Source of the DNA: Aeoliella sp052161615
Lineage (GTDB): Bacteria > Planctomycetota > Planctomycetia > Pirellulales > Lacipirellulaceae
DNA: 64,000 nt
Assembly: GCF_052161615.1 (NCBI RefSeq)
Contig: NZ_CP197417.1
Coordinates: forward strand, 5,642,001-5,706,000
Direction: 5' to 3'
This document shows, piece by piece, positions 33,461 through 43,700 of this stretch. The notes below the pieces were generated by a model. The model was not told the origin of the DNA, did not search any database, and was given only the letters and a program-made list of their open reading frames with translations. A program made the translations under genes and the position numbers. Position 1 is the stretch's first letter. Each line of letters opens with the position of its first letter.

Positions 33461-35290
33461 ATGACGCCTTATATGCACCGTTTTCTGGTGCTAACCCTAC
33501 TGCTTACAGGAATCACCGCTCAGCACTCTTCCGGTCAAACTCCCGTTTACTGGCAAAACGGAGGTGTCGCGAACTGGTGGACCGGAAATGCATTCGCGAC
33601 CGACCCGAACTGGAACGGCGCCAACGGAATGTTCGTCCCCCAGGGGTCGTTCGGGGAGAATGCGGTCATATCGAATGGAGGGACTGCATTCGTGAATAGC
33701 ATGCCTCCCGCGATTGGAGGTGTGATACTCGGCGGCGCGGCCAGCGAAAGTGGTACCCTCGAAATCCGTTCGGGTGGCAACCTCGTGGTCGATCCTTCGG
33801 GCGGAAGCGGAGTGACTGGCGATGTGAGAGTAGGAGTTACAGGGACTGGCGCGCTGTCCGTGCAATCAGGGGGCATGCTCTCCGTGACCCGCGATCTTAC
33901 GATCGGCGGGGGCGTAAGTGGCTCACTCGCTTATGCGAACGGAGCAGATATCACCGTGGGCCGAAACCTCTCGATCGCTGCCAGTGGGACCTTCGCTCCT
34001 CAATTCAGTGCATCCACCCACACTCCCATCGTGGTAGATGGCACGGTGAGCTTGGGCGGCACCTTGGCGCCAGATTTCGGGTCGTACACTCCCTCTGCCG
34101 GAGATAACTGGGTTCTGTTTGACACCACAAACTTCAGCGGAGCCTTTGCAAGCGTCAACTCACCCACGGTTCCATCCGGCCTCAAGTACGTGCTTACCAG
34201 CCGAGCTGGCGGCACCAACGGAACCCTCGTCGAACTCCGATTGGAGCAATTGCTGAAACTAACGGTTGATCTTCAATCGGGTGAACTGAAGATCGTCAAC
34301 GGCAATGGCGCCGCCGTGGAGATCGATGGGTACTCCATTCGCTCCGGCTCCGAAGTCTTTAACGCCAGCAATAGCGGTTGGCGCAGTTTCCAAGATAACC
34401 TCGTAGCCGGCTGGCAAGAATCAAACCCAAAGCCTACCCAGTTGAACGAAACGAACCCACACGGCAGTTCGTCGATCGGGATGAATACTTCCATTTCGCT
34501 GGGCGAGGCTTACATACCAGTTGTCCCCACCCAGATCGGTCAACTTCCGCTCGAAGATCTGGTGTTTGAGTACAAGCGACCTGATGGTCGGACCTTCGCG
34601 GGTGAAGTTGAGTTCGTCGGAAAACGCAACACAGTCGTGCTTACCGTGGATCCGGTGACGGGCGAGGCAGCCTTTCAAAACGAGTCGTCGTTCTCAGCCG
34701 CCATAGATGGGTACACCATCGCTTCCGCATCGGGCTCCCTGCGGACTGGAAACGGGCAGTGGAACAGTTTATCCGACCAAGGCACCGATGCAGGAAATTG
34801 GGAGGAGGCGAACAGTAGCGCTGGCCGGCTGACCGAATTGAACAAGGATAGCAGCTCGCTCCTGAACTCCGGTACTATTTTCAACCTTGGATCCCTGTTC
34901 GACATCAACGGCAATCAGGATCTGAGTTTTCAGTTTAAGCTCGCCGGCCAACTCACACCCATCGATGGCATCGTGGTCTACGGGGCGCTCCCCGTGGTCG
35001 AGAATCTCCCCGGCGATTTCAACGGAGACAACGTGGTCAATCTTGCTGACTATACCGTCTGGCGGGACAACCTTGGGGCGGTTGATGAGTCGGCCATCTC
35101 CTTCAATGGAAACGGAGGCGGAGTTACCGCCGAAGACTATCAAGTGTGGAAATCTAACTTCGGTCAATCCGCCTCTGCCGCGGCGCTATCAGCGCAAACG
35201 CAAGCGGTGCCAGAACCAGCAGCGTGGTGGGCCGGCAGCATCGCAATGCTGGCCCTACTGAGAACGGTCAGGCATCGCGGTCGATCGTGA
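33461..35290 (+). CDS. PEP-CTERM protein with beta repeats, two recurrent modules and dockerin
   Basis: A 609-residue secreted protein. After a signal peptide (FLVLTLLLTGITAQ), residues about 75-215 hold short glycine-rich beta repeats (SGTLEIRSGGNLVV, TGALSVQSGGMLSV, ISVGRN-like), as in autotransporter-type passenger repeats. Two copies of a module of about 110 residues follow (LKLTVDLQSGELKIVNG and VVLTVDPVTGEAAFQNE), then the dockerin-like pair (GDFNGDNVVNLADYTVWRD and VTAEDYQVWKSNFG) and a C-terminal VPEPAAWWAG sorting signal. It is probably displayed on the cell surface. AGGAG precedes the ATG at 33461. Confidence 0.83.
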   Translation: MTPYMHRFLVLTLLLTGITAQHSSGQTPVYWQNGGVANWWTGNAFATDPNWNGANGMFVPQGSFGENAVISNGGTAFVNSMPPAIGGVILGGAASESGTLEIRSGGNLVVDPSGGSGVTGDVRVGVTGTGALSVQSGGMLSVTRDLTIGGGVSGSLAYANGADITVGRNLSIAASGTFAPQFSASTHTPIVVDGTVSLGGTLAPDFGSYTPSAGDNWVLFDTTNFSGAFASVNSPTVPSGLKYVLTSRAGGTNGTLVELRLEQLLKLTVDLQSGELKIVNGNGAAVEIDGYSIRSGSEVFNASNSGWRSFQDNLVAGWQESNPKPTQLNETNPHGSSSIGMNTSISLGEAYIPVVPTQIGQLPLEDLVFEYKRPDGRTFAGEVEFVGKRNTVVLTVDPVTGEAAFQNESSFSAAIDGYTIASASGSLRTGNGQWNSLSDQGTDAGNWEEANSSAGRLTELNKDSSSLLNSGTIFNLGSLFDINGNQDLSFQFKLAGQLTPIDGIVVYGALPVVENLPGDFNGDNVVNLADYTVWRDNLGAVDESAISFNGNGGGVTAEDYQVWKSNFGQSASAAALSAQTQAVPEPAAWWAGSIAMLALLRTVRHRGRS

Positions 35291-35354
35291 TCAAGCCGTA
35301 GGCTTACGGATACATCGCACAGAGAAACTGGCGTAGGGCAGACGCCGCTGTTCT

Positions 35355-35399
35355 TAACGCCGCCACGGGATGCACATTGTCATCCTGTGGCGGGCGTTA
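35355..35399 (+). terminator. Long intergenic stem-loop
   Basis: TAACGCCGCCACGGGATG (35355-35372) pairs with CATCCTGTGGCGGGCGTTA (35381-35399), with one bulge and one wobble and an 8-base loop. It lies between the PEP-CTERM gene and the DUF1559 gene. There is no T-run, so it may be a terminator-like or processing structure. Confidence 0.45.
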
Positions 35400-35454
35400 G
35401 GACGCTTGAGCCGAATGGACTCTTTGGAATTGGAATCACACGGAGCATTTCTAG

Positions 35455-36411
35455 ATGTCAGCAACGTCGAATATTTGCAGACAGCAGCACGCAGCTCGAT
35501 TTGGCTTTACCCTTGTAGAGCTCTTGGTCGTTATTGCCATCATCGGGGTGTTGGTAGCTTTGTTGCTGCCTGCCGTGCAAGCAGCTAGAGAAGCTGCTCG
35601 CCGAATGCAATGTTCCAACAACCTGAAGCAGATCCAGCTGGCAATCTTGAGCTACGAAGATACCAACAAGAGCCTGCCATTGGGTAACACGTACCCCGAA
35701 GTGTGCGACCCTAGTGCCCCGCTAAAGAGCCGGGTCGGCGCATTGGTTCAGATTCTACCATTCGCTGAGTTGGGACAGTTGCACGACAACTTGCACATCG
35801 ACGACAGCCCAGCCCTTTGGGTCGGACCCAACGGTTGGCAGCGGGTCGTGAGCCGCGAAGCAGTGGTTCAGTCACGTCCCCAAATGGTTGTTTGCCCCTC
35901 CTCGACGGCGGTGCCGTTTCATCCGGACCCCGACCAGCCACTCGGCGGCTACCTGCAGGCCGCAACGGGCAACTATGCGGGCATGATGGGAATGCTCGGC
36001 CCCGCTAATAATTTCACCACGGCGAAATGTGAGAACACCGGCCCCTTTATGTATGCAGGACCGGTAAAACTTCGACAGGTAACCGATGGGCTAAGCAACT
36101 CGATCTTCTTCGGCGAGGTGCAAGCCCCCGACACCCGGCAGTCCTCCAACATATGGACCTTCGCGGCCAGGTTCACTGACGGTCTGCGAAGCACCGAGAA
36201 TCCACTCAATACGCCTCCTGGCGAGGGAACTATCGTCACCTCGGGCTTCACCCAAGGTGCGAACGGCGCCTTTGGAAGCGAGCATCCGACCGGTGCAAAC
36301 TTCTCGCTAGGGGATGGCAGTGTGCAGTTTATAACGGACGAGGTTGATCAACTTACCTACCACGCGTACGGCACGCTCGCCAGCGAAGAGCTCGAGATCC
36401 TATCAAAGTGA
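35455..36411 (+). CDS. DUF1559 prepilin-like protein
   Basis: A 318-residue protein with a type IV prepilin-type N-terminus: FGFTLVELLVVIAIIGVLVALLLPAVQAAREAARRMQC, where the G-F-T-L-V-E motif is the prepilin peptidase site. The rest is the DUF1559 domain (SNNLKQIQLAILSYEDTNKSLPLG, ending with GDGSVQF). These proteins occur in large numbers in planctomycetes and are thought to be pseudopilins or surface proteins; the exact role is unknown. It is followed by a small lipoprotein, a pairing seen three times in this window. Confidence 0.92.
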   Translation: MSATSNICRQQHAARFGFTLVELLVVIAIIGVLVALLLPAVQAAREAARRMQCSNNLKQIQLAILSYEDTNKSLPLGNTYPEVCDPSAPLKSRVGALVQILPFAELGQLHDNLHIDDSPALWVGPNGWQRVVSREAVVQSRPQMVVCPSSTAVPFHPDPDQPLGGYLQAATGNYAGMMGMLGPANNFTTAKCENTGPFMYAGPVKLRQVTDGLSNSIFFGEVQAPDTRQSSNIWTFAARFTDGLRSTENPLNTPPGEGTIVTSGFTQGANGAFGSEHPTGANFSLGDGSVQFITDEVDQLTYHAYGTLASEELEILSK

Positions 36412-36462
36412 CTGGTGTGATTCTCGACACTTACTCTGGATCAAGTATTTCATTGATAGGCT

Positions 36463-36903
36463 ATGACTACGAAAATCGCTCAATGGTGGTGTATCCTTTT
36501 TCTTGGCAGCGTCGTACTTGCCGGGTGCAGTGGGGAGCAGTTTGAAAGAGTACCTGTCTCTGGGCGGGTTCTCATTGATGGCAAGCCTTTGAAGTTTGGG
36601 TACGTGCGATTTTTTCCCGAAGGTGCCAGAGCATCAGGTGGGCGATTGGACGAAGAGGGCCGGTTCGTGCTCACGAGCAAACAAAAGGGAGACGGCGTGA
36701 TTCTTGGAACACACTCGGTGGCCATCTCAGCCGGTGAGTCGATCAGTGATACGCAGGTCAAGTGGCACGCTCCGAAGAAGTACAACAGCCCCAAGGCTTC
36801 AGGACTTGTGTTCACAATCAACGAACCTACCGATTCCCTGGAGATTCTCCTTAGTTGGGACGGAGGCAAGCCTTTCGTAGAAACTCGAAACGGTGCGCGA
36901 TAG
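36463..36903 (+). CDS. Small lipoprotein with transthyretin-like fold
   Basis: A 146-residue predicted lipoprotein: signal peptide ending VLAGC (lipobox). The mature part VPVSGRVLIDGKPLKFGYVRFFPEG resembles a carboxypeptidase-regulatory/transthyretin-like beta domain common in planctomycetes. It lies 51 bases downstream of the DUF1559 gene and is likely cotranscribed. Function unknown. Confidence 0.78.
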   Translation: MTTKIAQWWCILFLGSVVLAGCSGEQFERVPVSGRVLIDGKPLKFGYVRFFPEGARASGGRLDEEGRFVLTSKQKGDGVILGTHSVAISAGESISDTQVKWHAPKKYNSPKASGLVFTINEPTDSLEILLSWDGGKPFVETRNGAR

Positions 36904-36973
36904 GCCTACCGCATGCCAAGACTAGTCGAAAGTCCTACAGTGGACCCGCGCTACCGGAGATAGATCGACCAAT

Positions 36974-38191
36974 ATGATGCCGCTACGCTTCAGATGCCCC
37001 GTTCACATTCACTTCTACAAGTCACGCATGGGCGTTATCCGCTCGAGCTGTTGGTTAATAGCTGTCGCGATGCTGTTTCCTTTCTGCCGGGTGGAGGCGG
37101 TCACGGTGAACGTGTTTCTCGTCGGCGGCCAGTCCAACGCGGACGGGCGTGGCGATCCCCGGCAGCTACCTGTCGAACTGCAAAACGCTCAGACCGACGT
37201 CGCATTCAGCTGGACTGCTTCGGACGGCCATTCCACTGCCATCTACGATTCTGGGTACGGATGGCTGGTGCCTGGGAAGTCGCGATTCGTCGTAGATAGC
37301 TCCTCGGGCACCAGAGGCTTTGGCCCCGAGGTGTCCTTCGGGCAGTCGATGAGCGAGTTCTACGCCGCCCGCGGTGAGAAAGTGGCGATTATCAAGTACG
37401 GCAACAGCGGTACCAATCTTTATAACGAATGGCGTCCAAACGGTAATGCTTCCACCATTGGCGACGGAGAGATCTATAAGGCATTCCAAAACCGTGTCCT
37501 CGTTGGTTTGAGAAGCATCAACGGTGGTCTTCCTGATGGTGGTGCGGTGACGGAAGTGAAGCTGGCGGGAATGATCTGGATGCAGGGCGAGAGCGACACC
37601 GGCGCCCAGTCTGTCAACTACGAAACGAACTTGACGACCTTCATCACCGATGTCCGTAGCACTTTCGATGACGACCTCCCCTTTGTGATTGGTCAGATAG
37701 CCGACAGTCTTCCTGCCAATCAGGATGGTCTCGCCGCAGTCCGCGCCGCACAAGCGTCGGTTGCGGCCGTGGTGCCGAGGACCGCGATGATCGTGACGGA
37801 CGACTACGGTTTACTCCCAGATGTCGTCCACTACGATACAGCGGGGCAGTTGCAAATGGGCTACGATTTTGCGACCGCCATGCAGTCACTAATCGGACAA
37901 CAGTCATCGCCAGGCGACTTCAACGGTGATGGCGTGGTGAATATCGCCGATTTCACTGTGTGGCGGGACAATCTCGGCGCACCTGACGAGTCAGGTATTG
38001 CTTACAATGGCGACGGCGTCGATGGTGTGACCACCGCCGACTACCAGCTATGGAAGACTCACCTTGGCCAAGGCTCGCCTCCAGCGCTCCCATCGTCCGG
38101 TACCCACTCCGTCCCCGAGCCACCCATGTGGTTGGCAGGGGTGCTAGCGGCCTACGGACTCATGCGGCTCCATGTGCAAGGTAACCAATAG
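36974..38191 (+). CDS. SASA-domain (sialate O-acetylesterase-like) protein with dockerin and PEP-CTERM
   Basis: A 405-residue secreted protein. After a signal segment, a SGNH/SASA esterase domain (about 45-310) shows VFLVGGQSNADGRGDP (Ser nucleophile), the Gly/Asn oxyanion elements near MIWMQGESD, and DVVHYDTAGQ with the catalytic Asp and His. A dockerin-like pair (FNGDGVVNIADFTVWRDNLGA and VTTADYQLWKTHLG) and a VPEPPMWLAGVLAAYG sorting signal follow. It probably removes acetyl or other ester groups from polysaccharides outside the cell. The start may be at 36974 or at the ATG at 37028; the signal peptide fits either. Confidence 0.84.
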   Translation: MMPLRFRCPVHIHFYKSRMGVIRSSCWLIAVAMLFPFCRVEAVTVNVFLVGGQSNADGRGDPRQLPVELQNAQTDVAFSWTASDGHSTAIYDSGYGWLVPGKSRFVVDSSSGTRGFGPEVSFGQSMSEFYAARGEKVAIIKYGNSGTNLYNEWRPNGNASTIGDGEIYKAFQNRVLVGLRSINGGLPDGGAVTEVKLAGMIWMQGESDTGAQSVNYETNLTTFITDVRSTFDDDLPFVIGQIADSLPANQDGLAAVRAAQASVAAVVPRTAMIVTDDYGLLPDVVHYDTAGQLQMGYDFATAMQSLIGQQSSPGDFNGDGVVNIADFTVWRDNLGAPDESGIAYNGDGVDGVTTADYQLWKTHLGQGSPPALPSSGTHSVPEPPMWLAGVLAAYGLMRLHVQGNQ

Positions 38192-38626
38192 GTTCAATAA
38201 AGCACTGTTTTGGGCGTTGGGTTGGCACTGCAATGACGTCTCGGAGGTGTCTAGGCAGCGATGGCCAAGCCTCCATCAAGCGTGCAAGTCGAACGTCAAC
38301 AACGGCCATCTCAAGATATCTGGTGTGTCAAAATTTCCTGACAGTCTCCTAACAAGCGTTCGACTGTAGTTGCAACTCCTTGAGCGGTAAGTAGGTTGCA
38401 ATTGACAGCCCCCTCGTTCGATTCTTGCCGCCACCACTCGACGCCGCCCCTATCACAGGCGGCGTTTATGTGTGCCTGTTGGTGTCATGAAATGTCATCG
38501 CGTGAGGGCGTATGGCAGGAGTACCCGACTCGTCTCACGAAACCCTCGTCTCGACAACGGGTTAGGTTTGCGTTCACCACAAGATTGTTCGAGGGGGCTC
38601 GGCCACCTCGACGGGACGGGAGCTGC
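38192..38626. other. Convergent intergenic region with one hairpin
   Basis: About 435 bases between the SASA-domain gene (forward) and the GH29 gene (reverse). Apart from the hairpin at 38441-38465 I see no gene or structure. Confidence 0.5.
38441..38465. terminator. GC-rich hairpin in convergent region
   Basis: ACGCCGCC (38441-38448) pairs with GGCGGCGT (38458-38465), then TTTATG. It could end transcription from either side, but the T-run is short and the distance to both genes is large. Confidence 0.4.
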
Positions 38627-40693
38627 CTATCGTGCGTGATCAGAGTCTTCTACAAGCAATTTCCGAATCGATTTAGCGGCTTGTTCACCAAGCAGCTTGT
38701 AGGCATCCGACTTCCAGTGGAAGCTGTCCCCTCGCGCTAGGTCCAGTCTACTTTCGAGCAATCCATAGAAGTCGTTGACGGGCACGTTAAGTTCTTCCAT
38801 CACCTCGGCGGCCATTCGATTATGTCCGACGATCACTCGGTTGATCTCCGGGTCCAGTTCCTCTGGTTTGCCCTTGATGGTAACGGGGGTACTACTCGCC
38901 CAGATAAGCTTGGCGCGGGGCTGCTTGCCCTTGATCACTTCGACGTAGGCACGCGTCAATGGCTTGAAGGTGCCAGGTTTAATCCGACCGTCCTGCCAAC
39001 CGTGCAGGCCGACATTAAAATGAACGACATCGTAGGTTTCCTGATCTAGGATCTCGCCGAGGAGCTTGTTGAGCTGCTCGGATTGGTAGTGCGGGTTCAA
39101 CCAAGCATCGACGATGGCTTCTCCCTCTAGATCATTGACCACATGCTCGCGGTAGCCGTTGAGGATGGAGTCGCCGATTAACAAGACTCGGGGCAGTTTC
39201 GGGTCAGCGTTCTCAGTGTGCTTGTACCCCCAAGGCGAGCCATCGGAATGCAGTCGTTTGTCACTCTCTCTGGGCGGTACCTGCGGGGTGTCGAGCTTAC
39301 TCGCTTGGAGGCGAATGACAGTTACTAGCGGGCCTTGTTCGACGTCGGACAAATCGAGCACCAGTGCTTTGCTCCCCAGTCGCATGGGAATCTGCTGATG
39401 CCCATTCAAGGCAACGGCAGTGGAATAGTGCGCCGAAAGGTCCTGCAACTCCAGCGTGCCTTCGGCAGGCCAGTCAAAGACATGCAGGTACAGTGCGCCT
39501 AGTTCTGGCTTCTCTGTGATGCGACCCCATGCGGGCTTCTTCAATTCGCTGGCGGAAGTTCCGTAGATGGCTTCGCCATTCACTTGAAGCCATTCCCCGA
39601 TCTCCCTCAGTGACGTAACACTTTCCGCGGGAACGGTACCATCGGCCATGGGGCCGATGTTCAGCAGGAAGTTTCCCCCTTTCGAAGCGGTGTCTACCAA
39701 TGTCTTTACGAGTGTGTCCGCGGATTTCCAGTCGTGATCGAACTTGCTGTAACCCCAAGTGGTATTTAAGGTCATGCACGTCTCCCAATCCACTCCAGGA
39801 AGTCCGGCATCGGGAACGTGCTGCTCAGTCGTGGTGAAGTCGCCGTACTTGGGGTCCATCGGTGAAACCGCAGTGGCGTGCTTCGTTCCCGAGTGTCCCG
39901 CTTCTGGTCGTCGGAACAAGCGGTTGTTCATAACGATGGACGGTTGGTGCTGCTTCACCAAGTCGATCAATTTGAATGCATCCCATGCCTTCTCGCCCTC
40001 AAAGTCTTCGACGCTGTAGTCCCACCACAGAATGTCGATCGGGCCATAGTGGGTCACCAGTTCTTCCGTTTGTCGATGAAGGAAGGCGATGTACTCGTCG
40101 TGGTTCCTCGTTCCATTCGGATAAGGTTGACCTCGCAAGGGATGCGGAATGCTCTCGGAGTCGGCATAGGCAAACTGATCGTGGTGCCAGTCGATGACCG
40201 AGTGGTAGAATCCCACCTTCAAGCCTTCCGCTCGACATGCGTCGACAATCTCGCGAACTAGATCGCGTTGCAGTTCCGAACCGGCATCGAAGTCGGTCGC
40301 CTTGGAATCGTGCAGAGCGAACCCATCATGATGCTTGGTGGCGAACACCAAATACTTGCAACCTGCTTGTTTGGCTAGCTGAGCCCACTGAGTGGCGAAG
40401 CCAGGCTTCGGCTTGAATAGCGGCAGGGCCCGATCGGCGTAGGTAGCGGTGTCGGCCTTGACGCGTTGCTGGATCCACTCCATGTTTCCCTTCGTCCCAA
40501 CAGGCTTACCGTCCCATTCCCCTGCGAGGCCCGAGTACAAACCCCAATGGACGAACATGCCGAACCTCGCGTCTCGCCACCATTCCATGCGTTCATCGCG
40601 GACATCGGTTTGCGCCTCAACAGCAAAGGCATCTTGTCTGTCGAACATCCCAAGTAGTAGAAGGACGCCGAGTAGAGTTGTTACAAATCTCAT
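38627..40693 (-). CDS. Alpha-L-fucosidase (GH29) fused to an SGNH hydrolase domain
   Basis: A 688-residue secreted enzyme. After a signal peptide (TTLLGVLLLLGM), the GH29 catalytic region covers about 30-480: WWRDARFGMFVHWGLYS, FATKHHDGFALHDSKATDFD and ILWWDYS with Asp225 as the likely nucleophile. A second domain (about 500-685) has the SGNH block pattern: LLIGDSILNGY (Ser509), NVGLHGW (Asn560), and DSFHW (Asp656, His659). It may remove fucose and an ester (acetyl or sulfate-neighbouring group) from the same glycan. The ATG at 40693 is used; a GTG at 40705 directly follows the stop of the upstream gene and is possible. Confidence 0.9.
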   Translation of the reverse strand: MRFVTTLLGVLLLLGMFDRQDAFAVEAQTDVRDERMEWWRDARFGMFVHWGLYSGLAGEWDGKPVGTKGNMEWIQQRVKADTATYADRALPLFKPKPGFATQWAQLAKQAGCKYLVFATKHHDGFALHDSKATDFDAGSELQRDLVREIVDACRAEGLKVGFYHSVIDWHHDQFAYADSESIPHPLRGQPYPNGTRNHDEYIAFLHRQTEELVTHYGPIDILWWDYSVEDFEGEKAWDAFKLIDLVKQHQPSIVMNNRLFRRPEAGHSGTKHATAVSPMDPKYGDFTTTEQHVPDAGLPGVDWETCMTLNTTWGYSKFDHDWKSADTLVKTLVDTASKGGNFLLNIGPMADGTVPAESVTSLREIGEWLQVNGEAIYGTSASELKKPAWGRITEKPELGALYLHVFDWPAEGTLELQDLSAHYSTAVALNGHQQIPMRLGSKALVLDLSDVEQGPLVTVIRLQASKLDTPQVPPRESDKRLHSDGSPWGYKHTENADPKLPRVLLIGDSILNGYREHVVNDLEGEAIVDAWLNPHYQSEQLNKLLGEILDQETYDVVHFNVGLHGWQDGRIKPGTFKPLTRAYVEVIKGKQPRAKLIWASSTPVTIKGKPEELDPEINRVIVGHNRMAAEVMEELNVPVNDFYGLLESRLDLARGDSFHWKSDAYKLLGEQAAKSIRKLLVEDSDHAR

Positions 40694-40705
40694 CGCAACT
40701 GCCAC

Positions 40706-43700
40706 TTAAGAGAGTCTTGGTTGAATGCCGCCGCGCCGGAAAGTCTGAAGAAAGGGTTGATGCCATTCTTCAAAGGCGATGTCTCTCGCCTGGTCAAGCT
40801 GAGTACGTCCAGTGGCGTGGTGTTCGCTGATGCCGAAAAGTGTTGCAAGGTCAGCGGAAATCGCTACCTCGGGCATAGTTCGAAATAGCACGAGTTCCGC
40901 CGATCTAAGTTCGAAGGCCGAAGCTCGATCCACATCTGCAGTCGGCCAACTGTGGCTGCTACGAATGCTATTTTGGCCGATAGAGCCCACACTCGCAACT
41001 CGATCTATCCCCTCGCTATGGAATCCAGGCCTCACGCGCGCGCCATCTGGTGTGATCGCATCGGTCGTGATCGGGGCAGCAGTTAGCGCGTCGGCGACCG
41101 GAGTCTTAGCGGTTGAAGCGACGACGGGAACGCTCTTGCCAAACTGCCGCTTCCAAATCAGGTAGTCGGAGGCGTTGATTCGCCCGTCACCATTTCCATC
41201 CGCGGTGGCGAACGACGCGACGTCGGCCCCCAACTGATCTCGCCACACGGTATAGTCGGCTAAGTTGACCACGCCGTCGCTATTGAAGTCCCCGGGTAAG
41301 GGCGGCGCGCCGGTGTCTCCGAGTAACACTAGGCCCTGCGTGACCGACTGAGTATCGGAAAGGTAGTAGTCGAAGGTTAAGCTCTCGATAAGGGCCGGAT
41401 CGGCGACCCTCCCCAAGTAGATGGTTTGCCCCGGCGCAAGCGTGGTGTGGCTATCGGTGGTCAGTTCGGCAATCAGGCTAGCGTTGGGCGTCGTTTCCCT
41501 CCATATGCCGGCGTCGTACTGTTGCTTCTGCAAGCTGAGCCACTCCGCGGGCAGGAGTGAACCGTTCGTGTCCGTGATGCTGTAGGCATCAAATGAGATG
41601 AGGCTGGACGTATTGTTTCGGAGTACCGTTTGCCCTGTCGCCGGATCCACAATCAATTGAAGGACGGTTGCTTGGCTTGGCAAATAGACTTCCCCATTGA
41701 GGGCCACAAAGTCGACATAGCCGTTGAAACTGCCGTTTCCTTTCTCAAGGTAGAGAGTTGCCGTGGTAGAATGGGGACCAGTGACGAAAGTAAACCTGTC
41801 GGAGGTGCCCTTCCAGTAGGCAGAGCCAATGTCGACTGAAGCCTCGCTGCCCAACGAATCATAATTGCTCACCCCAAGGGTAACGCGCTCACTAGTGTTC
41901 GTATCCAGCAGACGCAGGCGGTCAAACTTGCCATTCACACCTCCGGAGCCGAGGAATACAACATATAGATCATGAATACCGGTGACGGCGGCAACATCGG
42001 CGTGAGTCATCGACCACCCTTCGGTGCCACTGGGTACGATGAGAGTGCCTAGCAGTTGTCCGGAGGTCGGGTTGCCGAGCCGCAGTGCAATACTCAAGCT
42101 GCTATTCTGTGATTTGCCTATCTCTATCCGGTCGTAGAGTGAACTCCCCGCGCCGAAATCGACAGCGTCGAGGCGGATCCATTCACCGCTGTCCACGCCG
42201 GAAATGTACGACTCATTGCGGTGACTTCCAGAGCTAAAGGAGCCAGAGGACATGCCGTAGTTCTCTAGCTGCAAGTCACGAGCCAGCCTTGCCTGCGCCG
42301 AGACTTCGTAGAGGGTGTTGGGCGCCAGTCCCGAGATGGTCTGCTCGATACGACCCCCCGCTGAGAGCTCAAGGGCGTTATTGCCGAATAACGCCAACCC
42401 CTGACTTCCATAGTTCCAAGCGTTTCCAGGAAAAGTACTGAGCGTACCGGCGGTGACGCTCCAGTGCGTGAGTCCGACTTCGAAGCCGGGGTTAAGCACC
42501 CGATTGGAGTAAGGCACCGCCACCCACTCGTACTCCGGCGCTGGCGGATTAGCGAAGTTGTGACCGAATTCCCACATCGATTCGCCAAATTCCAGAGCTC
42601 CGGCATCCGGCGCGGCACCGACGAATCCGTCCGTAATGCCTGCGATCTCGCGACCGATGTCAATGGCGTTTGAAGTGCCCACCAGCCGAAAGTCTCTGGC
42701 ACCGGCGTTGACGAAGTTCGACGTGGAGATATTGAAGAAGTTGTTGCTGGCGACAGCAGGGTCGCCAGCCCCGGTAAGCTCAGAATCAAGATTCGCAAAG
42801 ATGTTGTTGTAGAACCGCGAGCCGGCCGCGATGTCTGGCGAGTTGGGATTGCGAAAAGCAGTGACACCAAGCGAATCGCCATAGTGGGTGTTGTTAAACC
42901 ACAAAACAAAGCTATTGGAAAGATTCGCCAGTCCGCCGCGAGTGACGTTGTAGGTAATGTTATGATGGACGGCCACGTCCGACGACAAGTTGTCGAAGTA
43001 AATGCCCCAGGCTTCGGGGTTAGAATTGTCGTGTATCACGTTGTGACGCACGATCATATTCCCCAACGAGTTGTTGCCGAAGTACAACGCCCCCCCATCA
43101 TCGGAGATCCTGCCCACTTCAGAGATATCGTTGTACTGGATTACGGTCTGAAGCCCGCCTCCACCCCCCAGCGCGGCACGGCCGACCTCCGTGATCGTAT
43201 TATGGCTAATGAGCGTTCGCGTAGCAGCAGTATTCAACTGGACCGCTGCGAAGTTGGAGTTGTTGTAGCCAATGTGGTGGAAGTAGTTGTTAATAATCTG
43301 ATTGTCAGCGCCGGACACGTTCAGAGTGGGCGTCCACACTCGCTCGAACTCATTGTCGCGGAAGATGTTGTTGTCGCCGTCTACCTCTAACGCCCGGGCT
43401 CCCCCGCTCCCCTCAGGTCCAAAGCCGCGGTCAGGAGCGACGACATGCGCGCCCTGCAGGAGCACGTGGTCGGATCCTTGCATGGCAAGGTCGCCGCTAC
43501 GGAAGTCGATCCCCTTGATCTGGATGTAGTCGTGGCCGTTGAGGTCGAAGCCTTCGTCGCGAACCTTGGCTTCGACGGAGTATCCATCCGGGTCTCCTCC
43601 TTCGGGCGCGTAGAGGTATAGCGCGTCAGCCTCGGCGTCGTAGTACCATTCGCCGGGCGCATCGAGTGCGTTTAGACTATCGTAGATCAGATACCACGTG

